Shown here: positions 17,141 to 26,771 of the stretch, one piece after another
Layout of the letters: each line of letters starts with the position of its first letter
Numbering within the stretch: position 1 is the stretch's first letter
Source of the DNA: Plantactinospora soyae
GTDB taxonomy: Bacteria > Actinomycetota > Actinomycetes > Mycobacteriales > Micromonosporaceae
DNA length: 64,000 nt
Direction of reading: 5' to 3'
Assembly: GCF_014874095.1 (NCBI RefSeq)
Contig: NZ_JADBEB010000001.1
Span: forward strand, 5,642,001 to 5,706,000
Made by a program: the position numbers and the translations under genes
Notes under the pieces: generated by a model
What the model was told of the DNA's origin: nothing
Databases searched by the model: none
The model's input: the letters and a program-made list of their open reading frames with translations, nothing else

Positions 17141-18514
17141 ATGATCTCTGCGCTCCTGGACCGCCGACGATGGCGTCGGTGGTCAACGGTCACCGGTGCC
17201 GTCGCGGTGCTGGTCGTCGGTGCCATCGGCTTCAGCCACACCGCACAGGCCGCAGCACTGTTCGGTGACGACTTCGAGGACGGCGACACCGGCGGCTGGT
17301 CCAAGTCCGGCGGTACCTGGGCGGTCACCGCCGACGGTTCCCAGACGGTGCGGCAGTCCAACGCCGGCAGTGAGAACGCCCGCCTGTTCGCCGGTACGAC
17401 CAGTTGGACCTCCTACGCCGTCCAGGCCCGGGTCAAGCCGCTGAGCTTCGGCTCAGGCGGCCAGGTCGGACTGCTGGCCCGGGCGGCCGGGTCCACGACC
17501 TTCTACCGGCTGGCCCTGCTCCCCGGCAACCAGGTGCAGCTACAGGCCGTCAAGGGCAGCACCGTCACCGTTCTCGGCGGCGCCTCCCGTACGGTCGCCA
17601 CCGGCAGCTGGTACACGCTCGCGATCGAGGTCAACGGCTCGACGGTACGCGGAACCGTGGACGGTTCCCAGGCCGCGCAGGGCACCAGTTCGGTCTCCGG
17701 CACCGGCCGGATCGGCCTACAGACGGTGTACGCGTCCGCCGCGTTCGACGACGTCTCCGTGACGACGTCGGGAACCACCCCGCCGACGGCGAGTCCGACG
17801 ACACCGAACAACCCGCCCACCACCACGCCGCCGCCCACGACCACTCCGCCCTCGACGACCTGGCCGACCCCGACCGGCAACGCGCCGGTCAACAACGGCA
17901 CGATCCAGGTCACCGGCACCTTCGACGGTGGGATGCGCCGCTACTGCTGCATCGGCGACGGCGGGCAGGGCGAGAGCCAGGACCCGGTCTTCGAACTCGC
18001 CGCCGGAGCCACCATCCAGAACGTCATCCTCGGTGCGCCCGCCGGTGACGGCATCCACTGCGAGGGCAACTGCACCATCCGCAACGTCTGGTGGGAGGAC
18101 GTGGGCGAGGATGCCGCGACCTTCCGGGGCGGCACCACCTACAACGTCATCGGCGGCGGCGCCCGATCCGCCTCGGACAAGGTGTTCCAGCACAACGGTT
18201 CCGGCACGGTGCACATCTCCGGCTTCTACGCCGAGAACATCGGCAAGCTCTACCGGGCCTGCGGCAACTGCTCCAGCTCGTACCAGCGGCACGTCGTGAT
18301 GGACAACGTGACCGTCCGCAACGCCGATGCCATCGCCGGCATCAACACCAACTGGGGCGACACGGCCCGCTTCACCCGGATCACCATCTACGGCGACGCC
18401 ACGGTCTGCCAGAAGTACCGTGGCGTGTCCAGCGGAAACGAGCCGGAACTGATCGGTGAGGGCGCGGACGGCGTCAACTGCATCTACAGCAGCTCCGACA
18501 TCACCTACCGCTGA
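17141..18514 (+). CDS. Secreted pectate lyase, polysaccharide lyase family 3, with N-terminal carbohydrate-binding-type domain
   Basis: The enzyme cleaves polygalacturonate by beta-elimination. The 457-residue protein has a signal peptide (MISALLDRRRWRRWSTVTGA, cut near HTAQA), then a jelly-roll domain of about 170 residues (LFGDDFEDGDTGGWSKSGGT to FDDVSVT), a Pro/Thr linker, and a C-terminal PL3 beta-helix. The PL3 hallmarks CCIGDGGQGESQDPVFELA, NVILGAPAGDGIHCEGNCTI and VWWEDVGEDAATFRG are clear, with the many cysteines typical of the family. Start chosen for GGAGG six bases upstream. It is divergent from the sigma-factor fusion gene. Confidence 0.93.
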   Translation: MISALLDRRRWRRWSTVTGAVAVLVVGAIGFSHTAQAAALFGDDFEDGDTGGWSKSGGTWAVTADGSQTVRQSNAGSENARLFAGTTSWTSYAVQARVKPLSFGSGGQVGLLARAAGSTTFYRLALLPGNQVQLQAVKGSTVTVLGGASRTVATGSWYTLAIEVNGSTVRGTVDGSQAAQGTSSVSGTGRIGLQTVYASAAFDDVSVTTSGTTPPTASPTTPNNPPTTTPPPTTTPPSTTWPTPTGNAPVNNGTIQVTGTFDGGMRRYCCIGDGGQGESQDPVFELAAGATIQNVILGAPAGDGIHCEGNCTIRNVWWEDVGEDAATFRGGTTYNVIGGGARSASDKVFQHNGSGTVHISGFYAENIGKLYRACGNCSSSYQRHVVMDNVTVRNADAIAGINTNWGDTARFTRITIYGDATVCQKYRGVSSGNEPELIGEGADGVNCIYSSSDITYR

Positions 18515-18532
18515 CCGACGCTCAGCTGAGGA

Positions 18533-18570
18533 CGGTGGCCCGTTCCCGCGCTGGCGGCGACGGGCCACCG
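18533..18570 (+). terminator. Terminator hairpin after the pectate lyase gene
   Basis: Arms 18533-18543 and 18560-18570 form an 11-bp perfect stem (CGGTGGCCCGT with ACGGGCCACCG) with a 16-base loop, 18 bases after the stop codon. Confidence 0.7.
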
Positions 18571-18707
18571 CCACTTCTGTCCGAACCGACCGTTCGGCCG
18601 GCTGTACTCCACCGGACCAGCCGATGTCGGCCGGGGCGGCGCCGAGTGGTGGCCCTTGGGCGGTCCCGGTGGCATGCTTGGCGTCGGGCAGAACCCGGAG
18701 GTGCGGG

Positions 18708-19607
18708 ATGAGCGGATCACCGCAGCAGGACGGGCCCGGCGACGGGCCCACAGCCGTACGGACACTGTTGGGTGCCCAGCTACGGCGGTTGCGCGAGGAA
18801 CGGGGCTTGACCAGGGCGGAGGCCGGTGAGCCGATCCGCGCCTCGGAGTCGAAGATCAGTCGGATGGAGCTGGGACGGGTCGGCTTCAAGGAGCGCGACG
18901 TACTGGACCTGCTGTCGCTCTACGGCGTACAGGACGAACGGGACCGGGCGGCGTTGATGGCGCGGGTACGGGAAGCCAACGCCCCGGGCTGGTGGCATCC
19001 GTACAGCGACGTCACGCCGAACTGGTTCCAGCGCTACCTGGGGCTGGAGGCGACCGCGACCCTGATCCGGAGCTACGAGGTCCAGTTCGTCCCCGGGCTG
19101 CTGCAGACCGAGGACTACGCGCGGGCGGTCGTACGCCTCGGCCACGGCGCGGCGCGGGAGGACGAGGTCGCGCGCCGGGTCGGGCTGCGACTGGAGCGGC
19201 AACAGGTGCTCAACCGGCCGGATCCGCCGAGGCTCTGGGCGGTGGTCGACGAAGCCGCGCTACGGCGTCCGGTCGGCGGCCAGCGGGTGATGCGGGACCA
19301 GCTCGAGGCGCTGATCTGCATCGTCACGAAGATGCCCCACGTACGGCTCCAGGTGGTTCCGCTCGTCGCCGGTGGACATGCCGCCGCCGGTGGCGCCTTC
19401 AGCATCCTGCGCTTCCCCCAACAGGATCTGCCCGACCTGGTCTACATCGAACAGCTCACCAGCGCGCTGTATCTGGACAAGCGTGAGGACGTCGACTGCT
19501 ACTTCGAGGCGGTGAACCGCCTGTTCGTCGAGGCCGCGCCGTTGGAGGACACGGTCGGGATCCTGGAGCGGATCATCCACGACCTCGACGGGACGGCGAC
19601 CCGCTGA
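18708..19607 (+). CDS. XRE-family regulator with DUF5753 (Scr1-type)
   Basis: A 299-residue DNA-binding protein. The N-terminal helix-turn-helix spans about residues 19-70 (LLGAQLRRLREERGLTRAEA through SESKISRMELGR), followed by the DUF5753 domain (YEVQFVPGLLQTEDYARAVV, LWAVVDEAALRRPVGG, VYIEQLTSALYLDKREDVD). Such regulators abound in Streptomyces and Micromonosporaceae and often sit next to small DUF397 genes; none is present here. The ATG lies six bases after GGAGG. A methyltransferase gene follows 54 bases downstream on the same strand. Confidence 0.92.
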   Translation: MSGSPQQDGPGDGPTAVRTLLGAQLRRLREERGLTRAEAGEPIRASESKISRMELGRVGFKERDVLDLLSLYGVQDERDRAALMARVREANAPGWWHPYSDVTPNWFQRYLGLEATATLIRSYEVQFVPGLLQTEDYARAVVRLGHGAAREDEVARRVGLRLERQQVLNRPDPPRLWAVVDEAALRRPVGGQRVMRDQLEALICIVTKMPHVRLQVVPLVAGGHAAAGGAFSILRFPQQDLPDLVYIEQLTSALYLDKREDVDCYFEAVNRLFVEAAPLEDTVGILERIIHDLDGTATR

Positions 19608-19661
19608 CCGACGGTACCCTGAGCTCGTCAATGGACGGTGGCGGACCGGAGGGTGTTGCTG

Positions 19662-20492
19662 GTGACCGAGGAGACGTTTCAGTCCACGAAGGACCCGGCG
19701 GCCGGACCCGGGATCGACAGCAGCGTTCCGCAGACGGCCCGGGTCTGGAACTACTGGCTCGGTGGCAGGGACAACTACGCCGTGGACCGCGCCCTCGGCG
19801 ACGAGATCGCGCAGGCCTATCCGATCATCGTGGACATCGCCCGTGCCGACCGCGCCGTGCTCAACCGGGCCGTGCGATACCTGGCCGGTGAGGCCGGCGT
19901 CACGCAGTTCCTGGACGTCGGCGCCGGCCTGCCCACCACCAACAACACCCACGAGGTGGTCCAGGCGGTGGCTCCGACGGCCCGCATCGTCTACGTCGAC
20001 TACGACCCACTCGTCCTCGTGCACGCCCGGGCCCTGCTGAGCAGTGGACCCGAGGGCGCCACGGACTACGTCGACGCCGACCTGCGGGACACCGGGACGA
20101 TCCTGCGGGAGGCGGGACGCACGCTGGATCTCACCCGGCCGGTCGCGCTCATGCTCTCCGGGATCCTGGCCCACCTGCCGACCGTCGACGAGGCCCGATC
20201 GGTCGTACGACGGCTGATGGACTCCCTGGCCGTCGGTAGCCATCTGGTGGTCGTCGACGGCACCAACACCAACCAGGAACTCAACGACGTGATGAGGATC
20301 TGGAACGAGTCGGCCAACCCGCCGTACGCGATGCGCAGTCCCGACGAGATCGCCAGCTATTTCGATGGTCTGGAACTGGTCGAGCCCGGCCTGGTGGACG
20401 TCACCCGGTGGCGACCCGATCCCGATCCCGCCGGCCCGGCGCGCCCGCTGGACAATCTCGTCGGCGTGGCCCGCAAACCCGCGCGGCCCTGA
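19662..20492 (+). CDS. SAM-dependent methyltransferase of the actinomycete DUF574 / Methyltransf_19 type
   Basis: Begins at a GTG eight bases after GGAGGG; an earlier in-frame GTG at 19638 has no good ribosome site. The 276-residue product carries family marks SVPQTARVWNYWLGGRDNYA at the N-terminus, the SAM-binding FLDVGAGLPTTNNTHEV, and the acidic VYVDYDPLVLVHARALL. The family is large in actinomycetes and its substrates are mostly unknown. It probably shares a transcript with the upstream XRE regulator, an arrangement seen often in this group. Confidence 0.9.
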   Translation: MTEETFQSTKDPAAGPGIDSSVPQTARVWNYWLGGRDNYAVDRALGDEIAQAYPIIVDIARADRAVLNRAVRYLAGEAGVTQFLDVGAGLPTTNNTHEVVQAVAPTARIVYVDYDPLVLVHARALLSSGPEGATDYVDADLRDTGTILREAGRTLDLTRPVALMLSGILAHLPTVDEARSVVRRLMDSLAVGSHLVVVDGTNTNQELNDVMRIWNESANPPYAMRSPDEIASYFDGLELVEPGLVDVTRWRPDPDPAGPARPLDNLVGVARKPARP

Positions 20493-20540
20493 CCACACCG
20501 GCCACCCGGCTCGGCGGCCGGTACCCGTCCCCCTGCTGCC

Positions 20541-20573
20541 GAGGGCGTCCCCCGGAACACGGGGGACGCCCTC
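20541..20573. terminator. Bidirectional terminator, 13-bp perfect stem
   Basis: Arms 20541-20553 and 20561-20573 (GAGGGCGTCCCCC and complement) enclose a 7-base loop. It lies between the converging methyltransferase and secreted hydrolase genes. Confidence 0.85.
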
Positions 20574-20602
20574 AACGTCGTGCGGCGGTACGGCGGTTCA
20601 GC

Positions 20603-22960
20603 TCAGGCGTCGTCGTCCTGGACGGTCAACTGGCCGTAGGCGTCACCCACGGACACACCCTGGACCGACTTGACCGCCACGAGGTACGTCCGGCCGTCTC
20701 CGGGCTGGGTGTTGCCGGTCACCGCGATCGGGATGGCGATGCTGGTGCTGCCGGACGGGACGGTCACGACGCTGGCCGTGGCCACCCCGGTGACGGGGTC
20801 CACGACGAACACCCGTACCTGGCCGGTGCCGGTGCCGGAGACCTGGGCCGGCACCTGGTAGGTGACGGTTCCGGAGTTGCCCTCGGAGACCGTCCGCTCG
20901 CCGAGGTCGAGCCGGGGCCGCGCCACCGGCTGCGGCGCCGGGGTGCCGGGCCGCCAGCCCCAGGCGTCGATCAGCCAGATCCTGGCCCAGGTCTCACCGG
21001 CGCGCGGCACCACCTCCAGCGTCGCGATCTGGTTGAGATTCAGCCCGGCCGAGGTGGCGTTGGTCAGCGGCATCCGCACCTCCTGGGCCCACTCGGACGA
21101 CGTCTGGGTCGGGCCGGGCCACGGGTCGAGGGTGGTCGTGCCGAGGGTGGCCCGACGGCCTGCGGAGTCCGTGATCGCGACGTCGAACTGGGTCCCCGGT
21201 GAGCCCGGCGGTACGACGGCCCGCAGCGCCACCGACTGCGCGCCGGAGAGCGAGACCGGTGCCGGCGGCCGGAGACCTGCCGGCGTACCCGGCGCCGTCC
21301 AGGTGACCAGGACCGCGTACCGGCCGGCCTCGGGGCTGACCGGATCGAACGCGGCGAAGTGCGGCGAGTTCGGGTTGCCGCAGGCGGTGGGTGAGCCGGG
21401 GGCGCCGATCTGCTCGCAGAGCCGGCCGTTGGTGCCGCTCACCACGGTCGAGGCGTCGGGCACGATCAGCCGCGTCCGGTTGCCGCCCACCGCGTGGCTG
21501 AACACCGTCGCCGGGTCCGCCGAGGGTGCCCGGAAGCCCGAGCCGTCCAGCAACGGGCGTACCTGGTCGTTGCCGGCCACGAAGGTGGCGGCGGCCGCGG
21601 CCACGTAGGTGGCACCGACGTTCTGTTGCTGGACCGGGGTCAGCCGGGTGGGTGCGACCGACCGGCAGACCGGGTCGTGCGGGCTGGGGTAGTCGTCCCA
21701 GGACTTCGCGGCGGACAGGCCGGGAGTCCACTCGGTGTTGAAGTAGTTGTGGTTGGCGCCGAGCACGTAGACGGCGCCGTGCAGGGCGAAGCCACGGCCG
21801 ACGCCACGGGTCGCGTCCAGGTACAACTCGCCTTCCAGGTCGGACAGGTCACCGTCACAGCTCGGCAGGATGGTCACCGACGGTACGTCGGGAAGGGGGT
21901 TGTGGCTGTAGATCGACGGGGCGATCAGCGCCAGCCCACGGATCTGCCAGCGCACCGTACCCGGATATCCGTCCTGACCGGCGGGCGGCCGGTTGAGGCT
22001 GTCGAGGGCAGCCCGGCTGACGCCCTCACCACCTCGGGAGTGGCCGACCAGCAGGACGTTGGACATGTTCGGTACCGGTGCGTTGCGCACCACGTCGGGG
22101 GCGGTGGGGCGGGCCGTGCCGGCCCAGTCCGCCCAGCGGCCCAGGTGCAGCCGGACCAGTGACGACCGGGCCTGCGCACCGGCGTCCCGGGGCGGGAGGC
22201 CGGCGCCGTCCTGCGCGTTGATGCCGTTGGCGGAGACGGACACGGTCACGTACCCCTGCGAGGCCAGCACCTGCTGGATCCGCTCGTACCCACGGTGGCT
22301 CGGCAGCGCCGTCCAGCCGCTCGGGCAGGGCCAGGCCGTGGTCGGCTCGGCCGTGCCCTGGTAGCAGGTGGGGTGCCGGCCGTGCAGGATCAGCACCAGG
22401 GGGCGCTGGCCGGACGTACCCTGCGGTGCGACGACGTAGCCGCGCATCTCCACCGGCACCGCGAAGCCGGGCAACTGCACGTCGGGCAGCGCGTACTCGC
22501 CGGAGATCGTCGAGTATGGACCGGGCAGGCCCGGGTCGACCGGGTTGGGCGGCAGTGGGGCTGCCGCGAGCGTCGGTGGTGCGGCGGCCGGGCGGGGGAC
22601 GGTCGGATCCACCGCGTCGAGGCGCCGCCCGCTGGCCCGCACCTGCAGGTCGGTCAGGCCCTGGGCGGTGACGCCGTCGATGGCGAGGTGGAAGCCGCGT
22701 TGGTCCGGCGTTGCCCCGGGCCGGCCGATCATCCGGTCTCCGACGTAGAACTCGACCGCCGCGTCGCCGGTCCGGACCAGCTGCTCCGGATGCCAGCTGA
22801 GTTCGTACCCGGACGCCGTCCTCTTCAGGTCCCAACCGTCCGGCAACGTGGCCGGGGAGTTCGGGTCCGGGTCACCGGGATCCGCCCAGGCCGCACCACC
22901 GCCGCCGATCGCCAAGGTGAGTGTTACCGCAGCCGTCATCACGGCTCTGCCGACGCGCAT
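20603..22960 (-). CDS. Secreted alpha/beta hydrolase with C-terminal Calx-beta-like domain
   Basis: The 785-residue protein starts at an ATG seven bases after GGGGAG and has a signal peptide (cut after AAWA). After an N-terminal region of about 150 residues comes an alpha/beta hydrolase domain (LVLILHGRHPTCYQG, YVTVSVSANGINAQD, nucleophile elbow GHSRGGEG, IAPSIYSHNPLPDVPSVTIL). A beta-rich segment (about residues 500-680) and a C-terminal Calx-beta-like repeat (LDLGERTVSEGNSGTVTYQV to YLVAVKSVQG) follow. Lipase, esterase or peptidase activity cannot be told apart by eye. It appears monocistronic, ending at a strong terminator. Confidence 0.8.
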   Translation of the reverse strand: MRVGRAVMTAAVTLTLAIGGGGAAWADPGDPDPNSPATLPDGWDLKRTASGYELSWHPEQLVRTGDAAVEFYVGDRMIGRPGATPDQRGFHLAIDGVTAQGLTDLQVRASGRRLDAVDPTVPRPAAAPPTLAAAPLPPNPVDPGLPGPYSTISGEYALPDVQLPGFAVPVEMRGYVVAPQGTSGQRPLVLILHGRHPTCYQGTAEPTTAWPCPSGWTALPSHRGYERIQQVLASQGYVTVSVSANGINAQDGAGLPPRDAGAQARSSLVRLHLGRWADWAGTARPTAPDVVRNAPVPNMSNVLLVGHSRGGEGVSRAALDSLNRPPAGQDGYPGTVRWQIRGLALIAPSIYSHNPLPDVPSVTILPSCDGDLSDLEGELYLDATRGVGRGFALHGAVYVLGANHNYFNTEWTPGLSAAKSWDDYPSPHDPVCRSVAPTRLTPVQQQNVGATYVAAAAATFVAGNDQVRPLLDGSGFRAPSADPATVFSHAVGGNRTRLIVPDASTVVSGTNGRLCEQIGAPGSPTACGNPNSPHFAAFDPVSPEAGRYAVLVTWTAPGTPAGLRPPAPVSLSGAQSVALRAVVPPGSPGTQFDVAITDSAGRRATLGTTTLDPWPGPTQTSSEWAQEVRMPLTNATSAGLNLNQIATLEVVPRAGETWARIWLIDAWGWRPGTPAPQPVARPRLDLGERTVSEGNSGTVTYQVPAQVSGTGTGQVRVFVVDPVTGVATASVVTVPSGSTSIAIPIAVTGNTQPGDGRTYLVAVKSVQGVSVGDAYGQLTVQDDDA

Positions 22961-23242
22961 AGACGTACTCCCCGTTTGTTCCGTTGTCGGCGGAAGCGCC
23001 ACCATTCCGGGAGCGCTCCCATGTCCGATGCGTCGCCATCCTAGATCGGCCGGACGACCGTGATCAATGCGTGTTCGACTGCCTACTTGAGACGGTGGCG
23101 GGGTCAGCCGGCGTGCGGACGGACCGGACCGCAGGTCACGGGCGACTCTGTTCATCACGTGTTGCGGTGGGTGTCATGTCGGCCGGTTGGGATGATCGAG
23201 AACAACGGCAAAATCCGACCGCAGTCCGGAAGGCACCCCGCC

Positions 23243-24823
23243 ATGTCGCAGTCTCCGTCGACGTTGCCCCGTCGTCATTTCCTCGCCCTGGGCGGTATCG
23301 CCGCGGGCGCCTCGATCCTCGCCGCCGAACCCGCCTCGGCGACGTCCGCCGTCTCGAACGACCGGGTCACCCTGCCCGGCTACGCGTTCACGCTCGGCGT
23401 CGCGTCCGGCGACCCGGCGCCCGACGGCGTCGTGCTCTGGACCCGCCTGGCACCGGACCCGCTCGCCCTCGACGGGCTCGGCGGCATGCCCGACCGCGCC
23501 GTCGACGTGCGGTGGGAGGTGGCGGAGGACGAGCGGTTCCGCCGGGTGGTGCGCCGTGGCGTCCAACGGGCCACGGCGAGGTGGGGGCACTCGGTGCACG
23601 CCGAGGTGCACGGCCTGCGGCCGGACCGCGGGTACTGGTACCGGTTCCGGGTCGGGGACCAGGTCAGCCCGGTGGGGCGTACCCGCACGGCACCGCGCCC
23701 CGGGACCAGCCTGAAGTCGCTGACCTTCGCGTTCGCGAGCTGCCAGGCCTACACCGACGGCTACTTCACCGCGTTCGAGCACATGGCCCGCGAGGACCTG
23801 GACCTGGTCGTCCACCTCGGCGACTACATCTACGAGGGCGGCGGCGCCGGCTCGATCGGGCGCCCGCACCTTCCGGCCGTGGAGACGTTCTCCCTGACGG
23901 ACTACCGGATCCGGTACGCCCAGTACAAGCTCGACCCGGCGCTGCGGGCGGCGCACGCGGCCGCGCCCTGGGTGGTCGCCCCCGACGACCACGACGTGGA
24001 GAACAACTGGGCCGGTGACCACTCGCAGCCGGACACCGAGCCGGACCAGGACCCCGCCGTCTTCCGGCTCCGCAGGGCCGCCGCCTACCAGGCGTACTAC
24101 GAGAACCTGCCGCTGCGGGCGTCGTCGATGCCCCGTGGTCCGGAGATGCAGGTGTACCGACGGCTGCGGTTCGGCGATCTGCTCCAACTCGACGTGCTCG
24201 ACACCCGGCGGTTCCGGGACCAGCAGCTCACCGACCCGTCACTGCGCTGGGACCCGAACCGGCAGATGCTCGGCGCCAAGCAGGAGGCCTGGCTGCTGGC
24301 CGGGCTCCGCGCCTCCACCGCACGGTGGAACGTGCTCGGCAACCAGATCTTCGCGATGGAGGCCGACCACACCGACGGCGCGCCGGAGACGTTCGGCATG
24401 GACACCTGGGACGGGTACGCGGCCGCCCGCCAGCGGCTCTTCGAGGGCGTGGCGGCGCGACGCGTCGAGAACTTCGTCATCATCACCGGCGACGCCCACC
24501 GCAGCGTGGCCGCCGACCTCAAGCTGGACTTCGCCGACCCGGGCTCGCGCACGGTAGGTACCGAGTTCCTCGGCACGTCGATCAGCTCGGGCGGCAACGG
24601 AACCGACATGGATCCGCTCGGCGTGACCTGGCTGGCCGAGAACCCGCACATGAGGTTCCACAACTCCCAGCGCGGGTACCAGCTGTGCCACCTCGGCCGG
24701 GGCGAGATGCGTACCGACTACCGCGTGGTGCCGTTCGTCAACGCCCCCGGCGCCCCGGTCGCGACCCGGGCCAGCGTCTACGTGCAGAGCGGGCGGCCCG
24801 GGGTGGCACACGTGTCGGACTGA
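23243..24823 (+). CDS. phoD: PhoD-family alkaline phosphatase, Tat-exported
   Basis: Releases phosphate from phosphate mono- and diesters outside the cell, using calcium and iron. The Tat signal (PRRHFLALGGIAAGASILAA) precedes the PhoD N-terminal domain (FTLGVASGDPAPDGVVLWTRL, VHGLRPDRGYWYRFRVG) and the metallophosphatase core with FASCQAYTDGYFTAFEHMA, LVVHLGDYIYEGG, VVAPDDHDVENNWAG and FVIITGDAHRSVAADLK. Length (526 residues) is normal. GGAAGG lies about 9 bases before the ATG. No PHO box was identified by eye. It is monocistronic and faces gnd. Confidence 0.93.
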   Translation: MSQSPSTLPRRHFLALGGIAAGASILAAEPASATSAVSNDRVTLPGYAFTLGVASGDPAPDGVVLWTRLAPDPLALDGLGGMPDRAVDVRWEVAEDERFRRVVRRGVQRATARWGHSVHAEVHGLRPDRGYWYRFRVGDQVSPVGRTRTAPRPGTSLKSLTFAFASCQAYTDGYFTAFEHMAREDLDLVVHLGDYIYEGGGAGSIGRPHLPAVETFSLTDYRIRYAQYKLDPALRAAHAAAPWVVAPDDHDVENNWAGDHSQPDTEPDQDPAVFRLRRAAAYQAYYENLPLRASSMPRGPEMQVYRRLRFGDLLQLDVLDTRRFRDQQLTDPSLRWDPNRQMLGAKQEAWLLAGLRASTARWNVLGNQIFAMEADHTDGAPETFGMDTWDGYAAARQRLFEGVAARRVENFVIITGDAHRSVAADLKLDFADPGSRTVGTEFLGTSISSGGNGTDMDPLGVTWLAENPHMRFHNSQRGYQLCHLGRGEMRTDYRVVPFVNAPGAPVATRASVYVQSGRPGVAHVSD

Positions 24824-24866
24824 CATCGACCCCGCCCCCTGGCGCCGCTGCGGTCGAGGGCCGCGG

Positions 24867-24938
24867 CGCCGGAGTCCGCCACCAGCGGCCGGGCCCTGAA
24901 GGTCTCCCGGGCGCGGCAACGGTGGACGGACTCCGGCG
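24867..24938. terminator. Long inverted repeat between convergent phoD and gnd
   Basis: Arms 24867-24878 and 24927-24938 pair over 12 bp (CGCCGGAGTCCG with CGGACTCCGGCG) and, past one bulged base, over five more. The 37-base loop is GC-rich. Position between converging stops suggests a bidirectional terminator. Confidence 0.65.
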
Positions 24939-24955
24939 TCGCGGCAGTGCTGCGG

Positions 24956-26407
24956 TCAGTCAGCCACTTCGGACCGGTCGCCGGCCCACAGGGTGTGGAA
25001 GGATCCCGGCCGGTCGACCCGCTGGTAGGTGTGCGCCCCGAAGTTGTCCCGGAGCCCCTGGATCAACGCGGCGGGCAGTCGGTCCCGGCGCAGCGCGTCG
25101 AAGTAGGCCAGCGACGAGGAGAACGCCGGGGTGGGCACCCCGGCCCGGGCGGCGTCGGCCACCACCCTCCGCCAACTCGGTACGCCGTCACCGATCGCCT
25201 TGGCGAAGTACGGCGCCACCAGCAGCGTCGGCAGGTCCGGCTGGTCGTCGTACGCCTCGCGGATCCGGTCCAGGAAGCGGGCCCGGATGATGCAGCCGCC
25301 CCGGAAGATGCTGGCCACCGCACCCCGGTCGATCTGCCAGCCGTACTCCTGGCTGCCGGCCTGGATGTGGTCGAAGCCCTGCGCGTAGGCGACGATCTTC
25401 GAGGCGAGGAGTGCCTTGCGGACGTCCTCGATGAACGCGTCCCGATCCTCCACCTGCCAGACCGGGGTGTCGGGGAAGGCGCGGGCGGCGGCGGCCCGTT
25501 GATCGGCGTGCCCGGACAGCGACCGGGCGAAGGTGGCCTCGGCGATGCCGGTGATCGGGATGCCCAGGTCGAGCGCGCTCTGCACCGTCCAACGGCCGGT
25601 GCCCTTCTGCTCGGCCTGGTCCAGCACCACGTCGACGAACGGCTGACCGGTGGCGTCGGTGTGGGCCAGTACGTCGGCGGTGATCTCGATCAGGAACGAC
25701 TCCAGCTCGCCCGAGTTCCAGCCGCGGAAGATCTCGGCGATCTCGGCCGGGCTGATGGACAGGCCGGCCCGCAGCAGGTCGTACGCCTCGGCGATGAGCT
25801 GCATGTCGGCGTACTCGATGCCGTTGTGCACCATCTTGACGAAGTGCCCGGCACCGTCCGGGCCGACGTGTATGCAGCACGGCACCCCGTCGACCTGCGC
25901 GGCGATCGACTCGAACATCGGCCCGAGCTTGGCGTACGACTCGGCCGACCCGCCCGGCATGATGCTCGGGCCGAGCAGCGCGCCCTCCTCGCCGCCGGAG
26001 ACACCGGTGCCGACGAAGTGCAGGCCGTGCTCGCGCAGCGCCTCCTCGCGTCGGCGGGTGTCGGCGAAGTGGGCGTTGCCGCAGTCGACGACGATGTCGC
26101 CGGCGTCCAGCAGCGGCACCAACTCCTCGATCACCGCGTCCGTCGGTCCGCCCGCCTTGACCATCACGATGACCGCACGCGGCCGCTCCAGCGAGTTGAC
26201 GAAGTCGGCCAGGGACTCGCCGGGCACGAAGGTCCCCTCGTCGCCATGCTCGGCGACCAGCCGGCGGGTGCGCTCGGGCGAACGGTTGTGCACGGCCACG
26301 GAGAACCCGTGCCGGGCCAGGTTGCGGGCCAGGTTTCGGCCCATGACCGCCAGCCCGGTCACCCCGATCTGAGCGCCCGTCCGCGGCGCGGTTGCTTCTT
26401 CGGTCAT
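24956..26407 (-). CDS. gnd: 6-phosphogluconate dehydrogenase, decarboxylating
   Basis: Oxidises 6-phosphogluconate to ribulose 5-phosphate with NADP in the pentose phosphate pathway. The 483-residue protein has the Rossmann motif GVTGLAVMGRNLARNLARHG (about 14-33), the substrate signature SGGEEGALLGPSIMPGG, and the catalytic KMVHNGIEYADMQLIAEAYD. The helical C-terminal domain (GRWTVQSALDLGIPITGIAEA, GGCIIRARFLDRI) is complete. This length matches the long homodimeric class. Start taken at MTEEATAPRTG; in-frame ATGs further upstream are less likely. It is a housekeeping gene among accessory loci. Confidence 0.95.
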   Translation of the reverse strand: MTEEATAPRTGAQIGVTGLAVMGRNLARNLARHGFSVAVHNRSPERTRRLVAEHGDEGTFVPGESLADFVNSLERPRAVIVMVKAGGPTDAVIEELVPLLDAGDIVVDCGNAHFADTRRREEALREHGLHFVGTGVSGGEEGALLGPSIMPGGSAESYAKLGPMFESIAAQVDGVPCCIHVGPDGAGHFVKMVHNGIEYADMQLIAEAYDLLRAGLSISPAEIAEIFRGWNSGELESFLIEITADVLAHTDATGQPFVDVVLDQAEQKGTGRWTVQSALDLGIPITGIAEATFARSLSGHADQRAAAARAFPDTPVWQVEDRDAFIEDVRKALLASKIVAYAQGFDHIQAGSQEYGWQIDRGAVASIFRGGCIIRARFLDRIREAYDDQPDLPTLLVAPYFAKAIGDGVPSWRRVVADAARAGVPTPAFSSSLAYFDALRRDRLPAALIQGLRDNFGAHTYQRVDRPGSFHTLWAGDRSEVAD

Positions 26408-26771
26408 CCTGACCGTCCACCTTTCCTCGGCAGCACCGTTTGGCATCGTGCCTTCGTGACCGTATCGCGCCGGCCACCCGTGCCGACGCCATCGGTGGCC
26501 CGTTCCCACGCCGTACCCGTTGGGTCGCGGTTGACCTGGGATCTTGTCGCCGGCCGGCGGGCGGTGCCGGATGGCTCGCCGACGCGATCGTGATCGCCGT
26601 CCGGCGATGATGTCGCTACTGTCGGTCAGGTTGATCCGCCGAGGGTGCCCGGACGGTGGAACGGCGCCGGCACCGAGGCGTACGCCGAGGCCCCCGGGCG
26701 GGACCGTGCGCCGGGTCCGGTGTTCGAGGGCCGGGCGAGGTGGGCGCCCGGCCCCGGTGGTCACCGGTGGC
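26408..26771. other. Intergenic region between gnd start and mannanase stop
   Basis: These 364 bases hold the presumed gnd promoter (not identified by eye) and a minus-strand hairpin for the mannanase gene at 26728-26754. A separate perfect 14-base palindrome CCGGTGGTCACCGG lies next to that hairpin at about 26755-26768. No supported reading frame was seen. Confidence 0.5.
26728..26754 (-). terminator. Terminator hairpin after the GH5 mannanase gene
   Basis: Arms 26728-26737 and 26745-26754 form a 10-bp GC stem with the 7-base loop AGGTGGG, shortly after the stop codon on the minus strand. There is no T-tract. Confidence 0.6.
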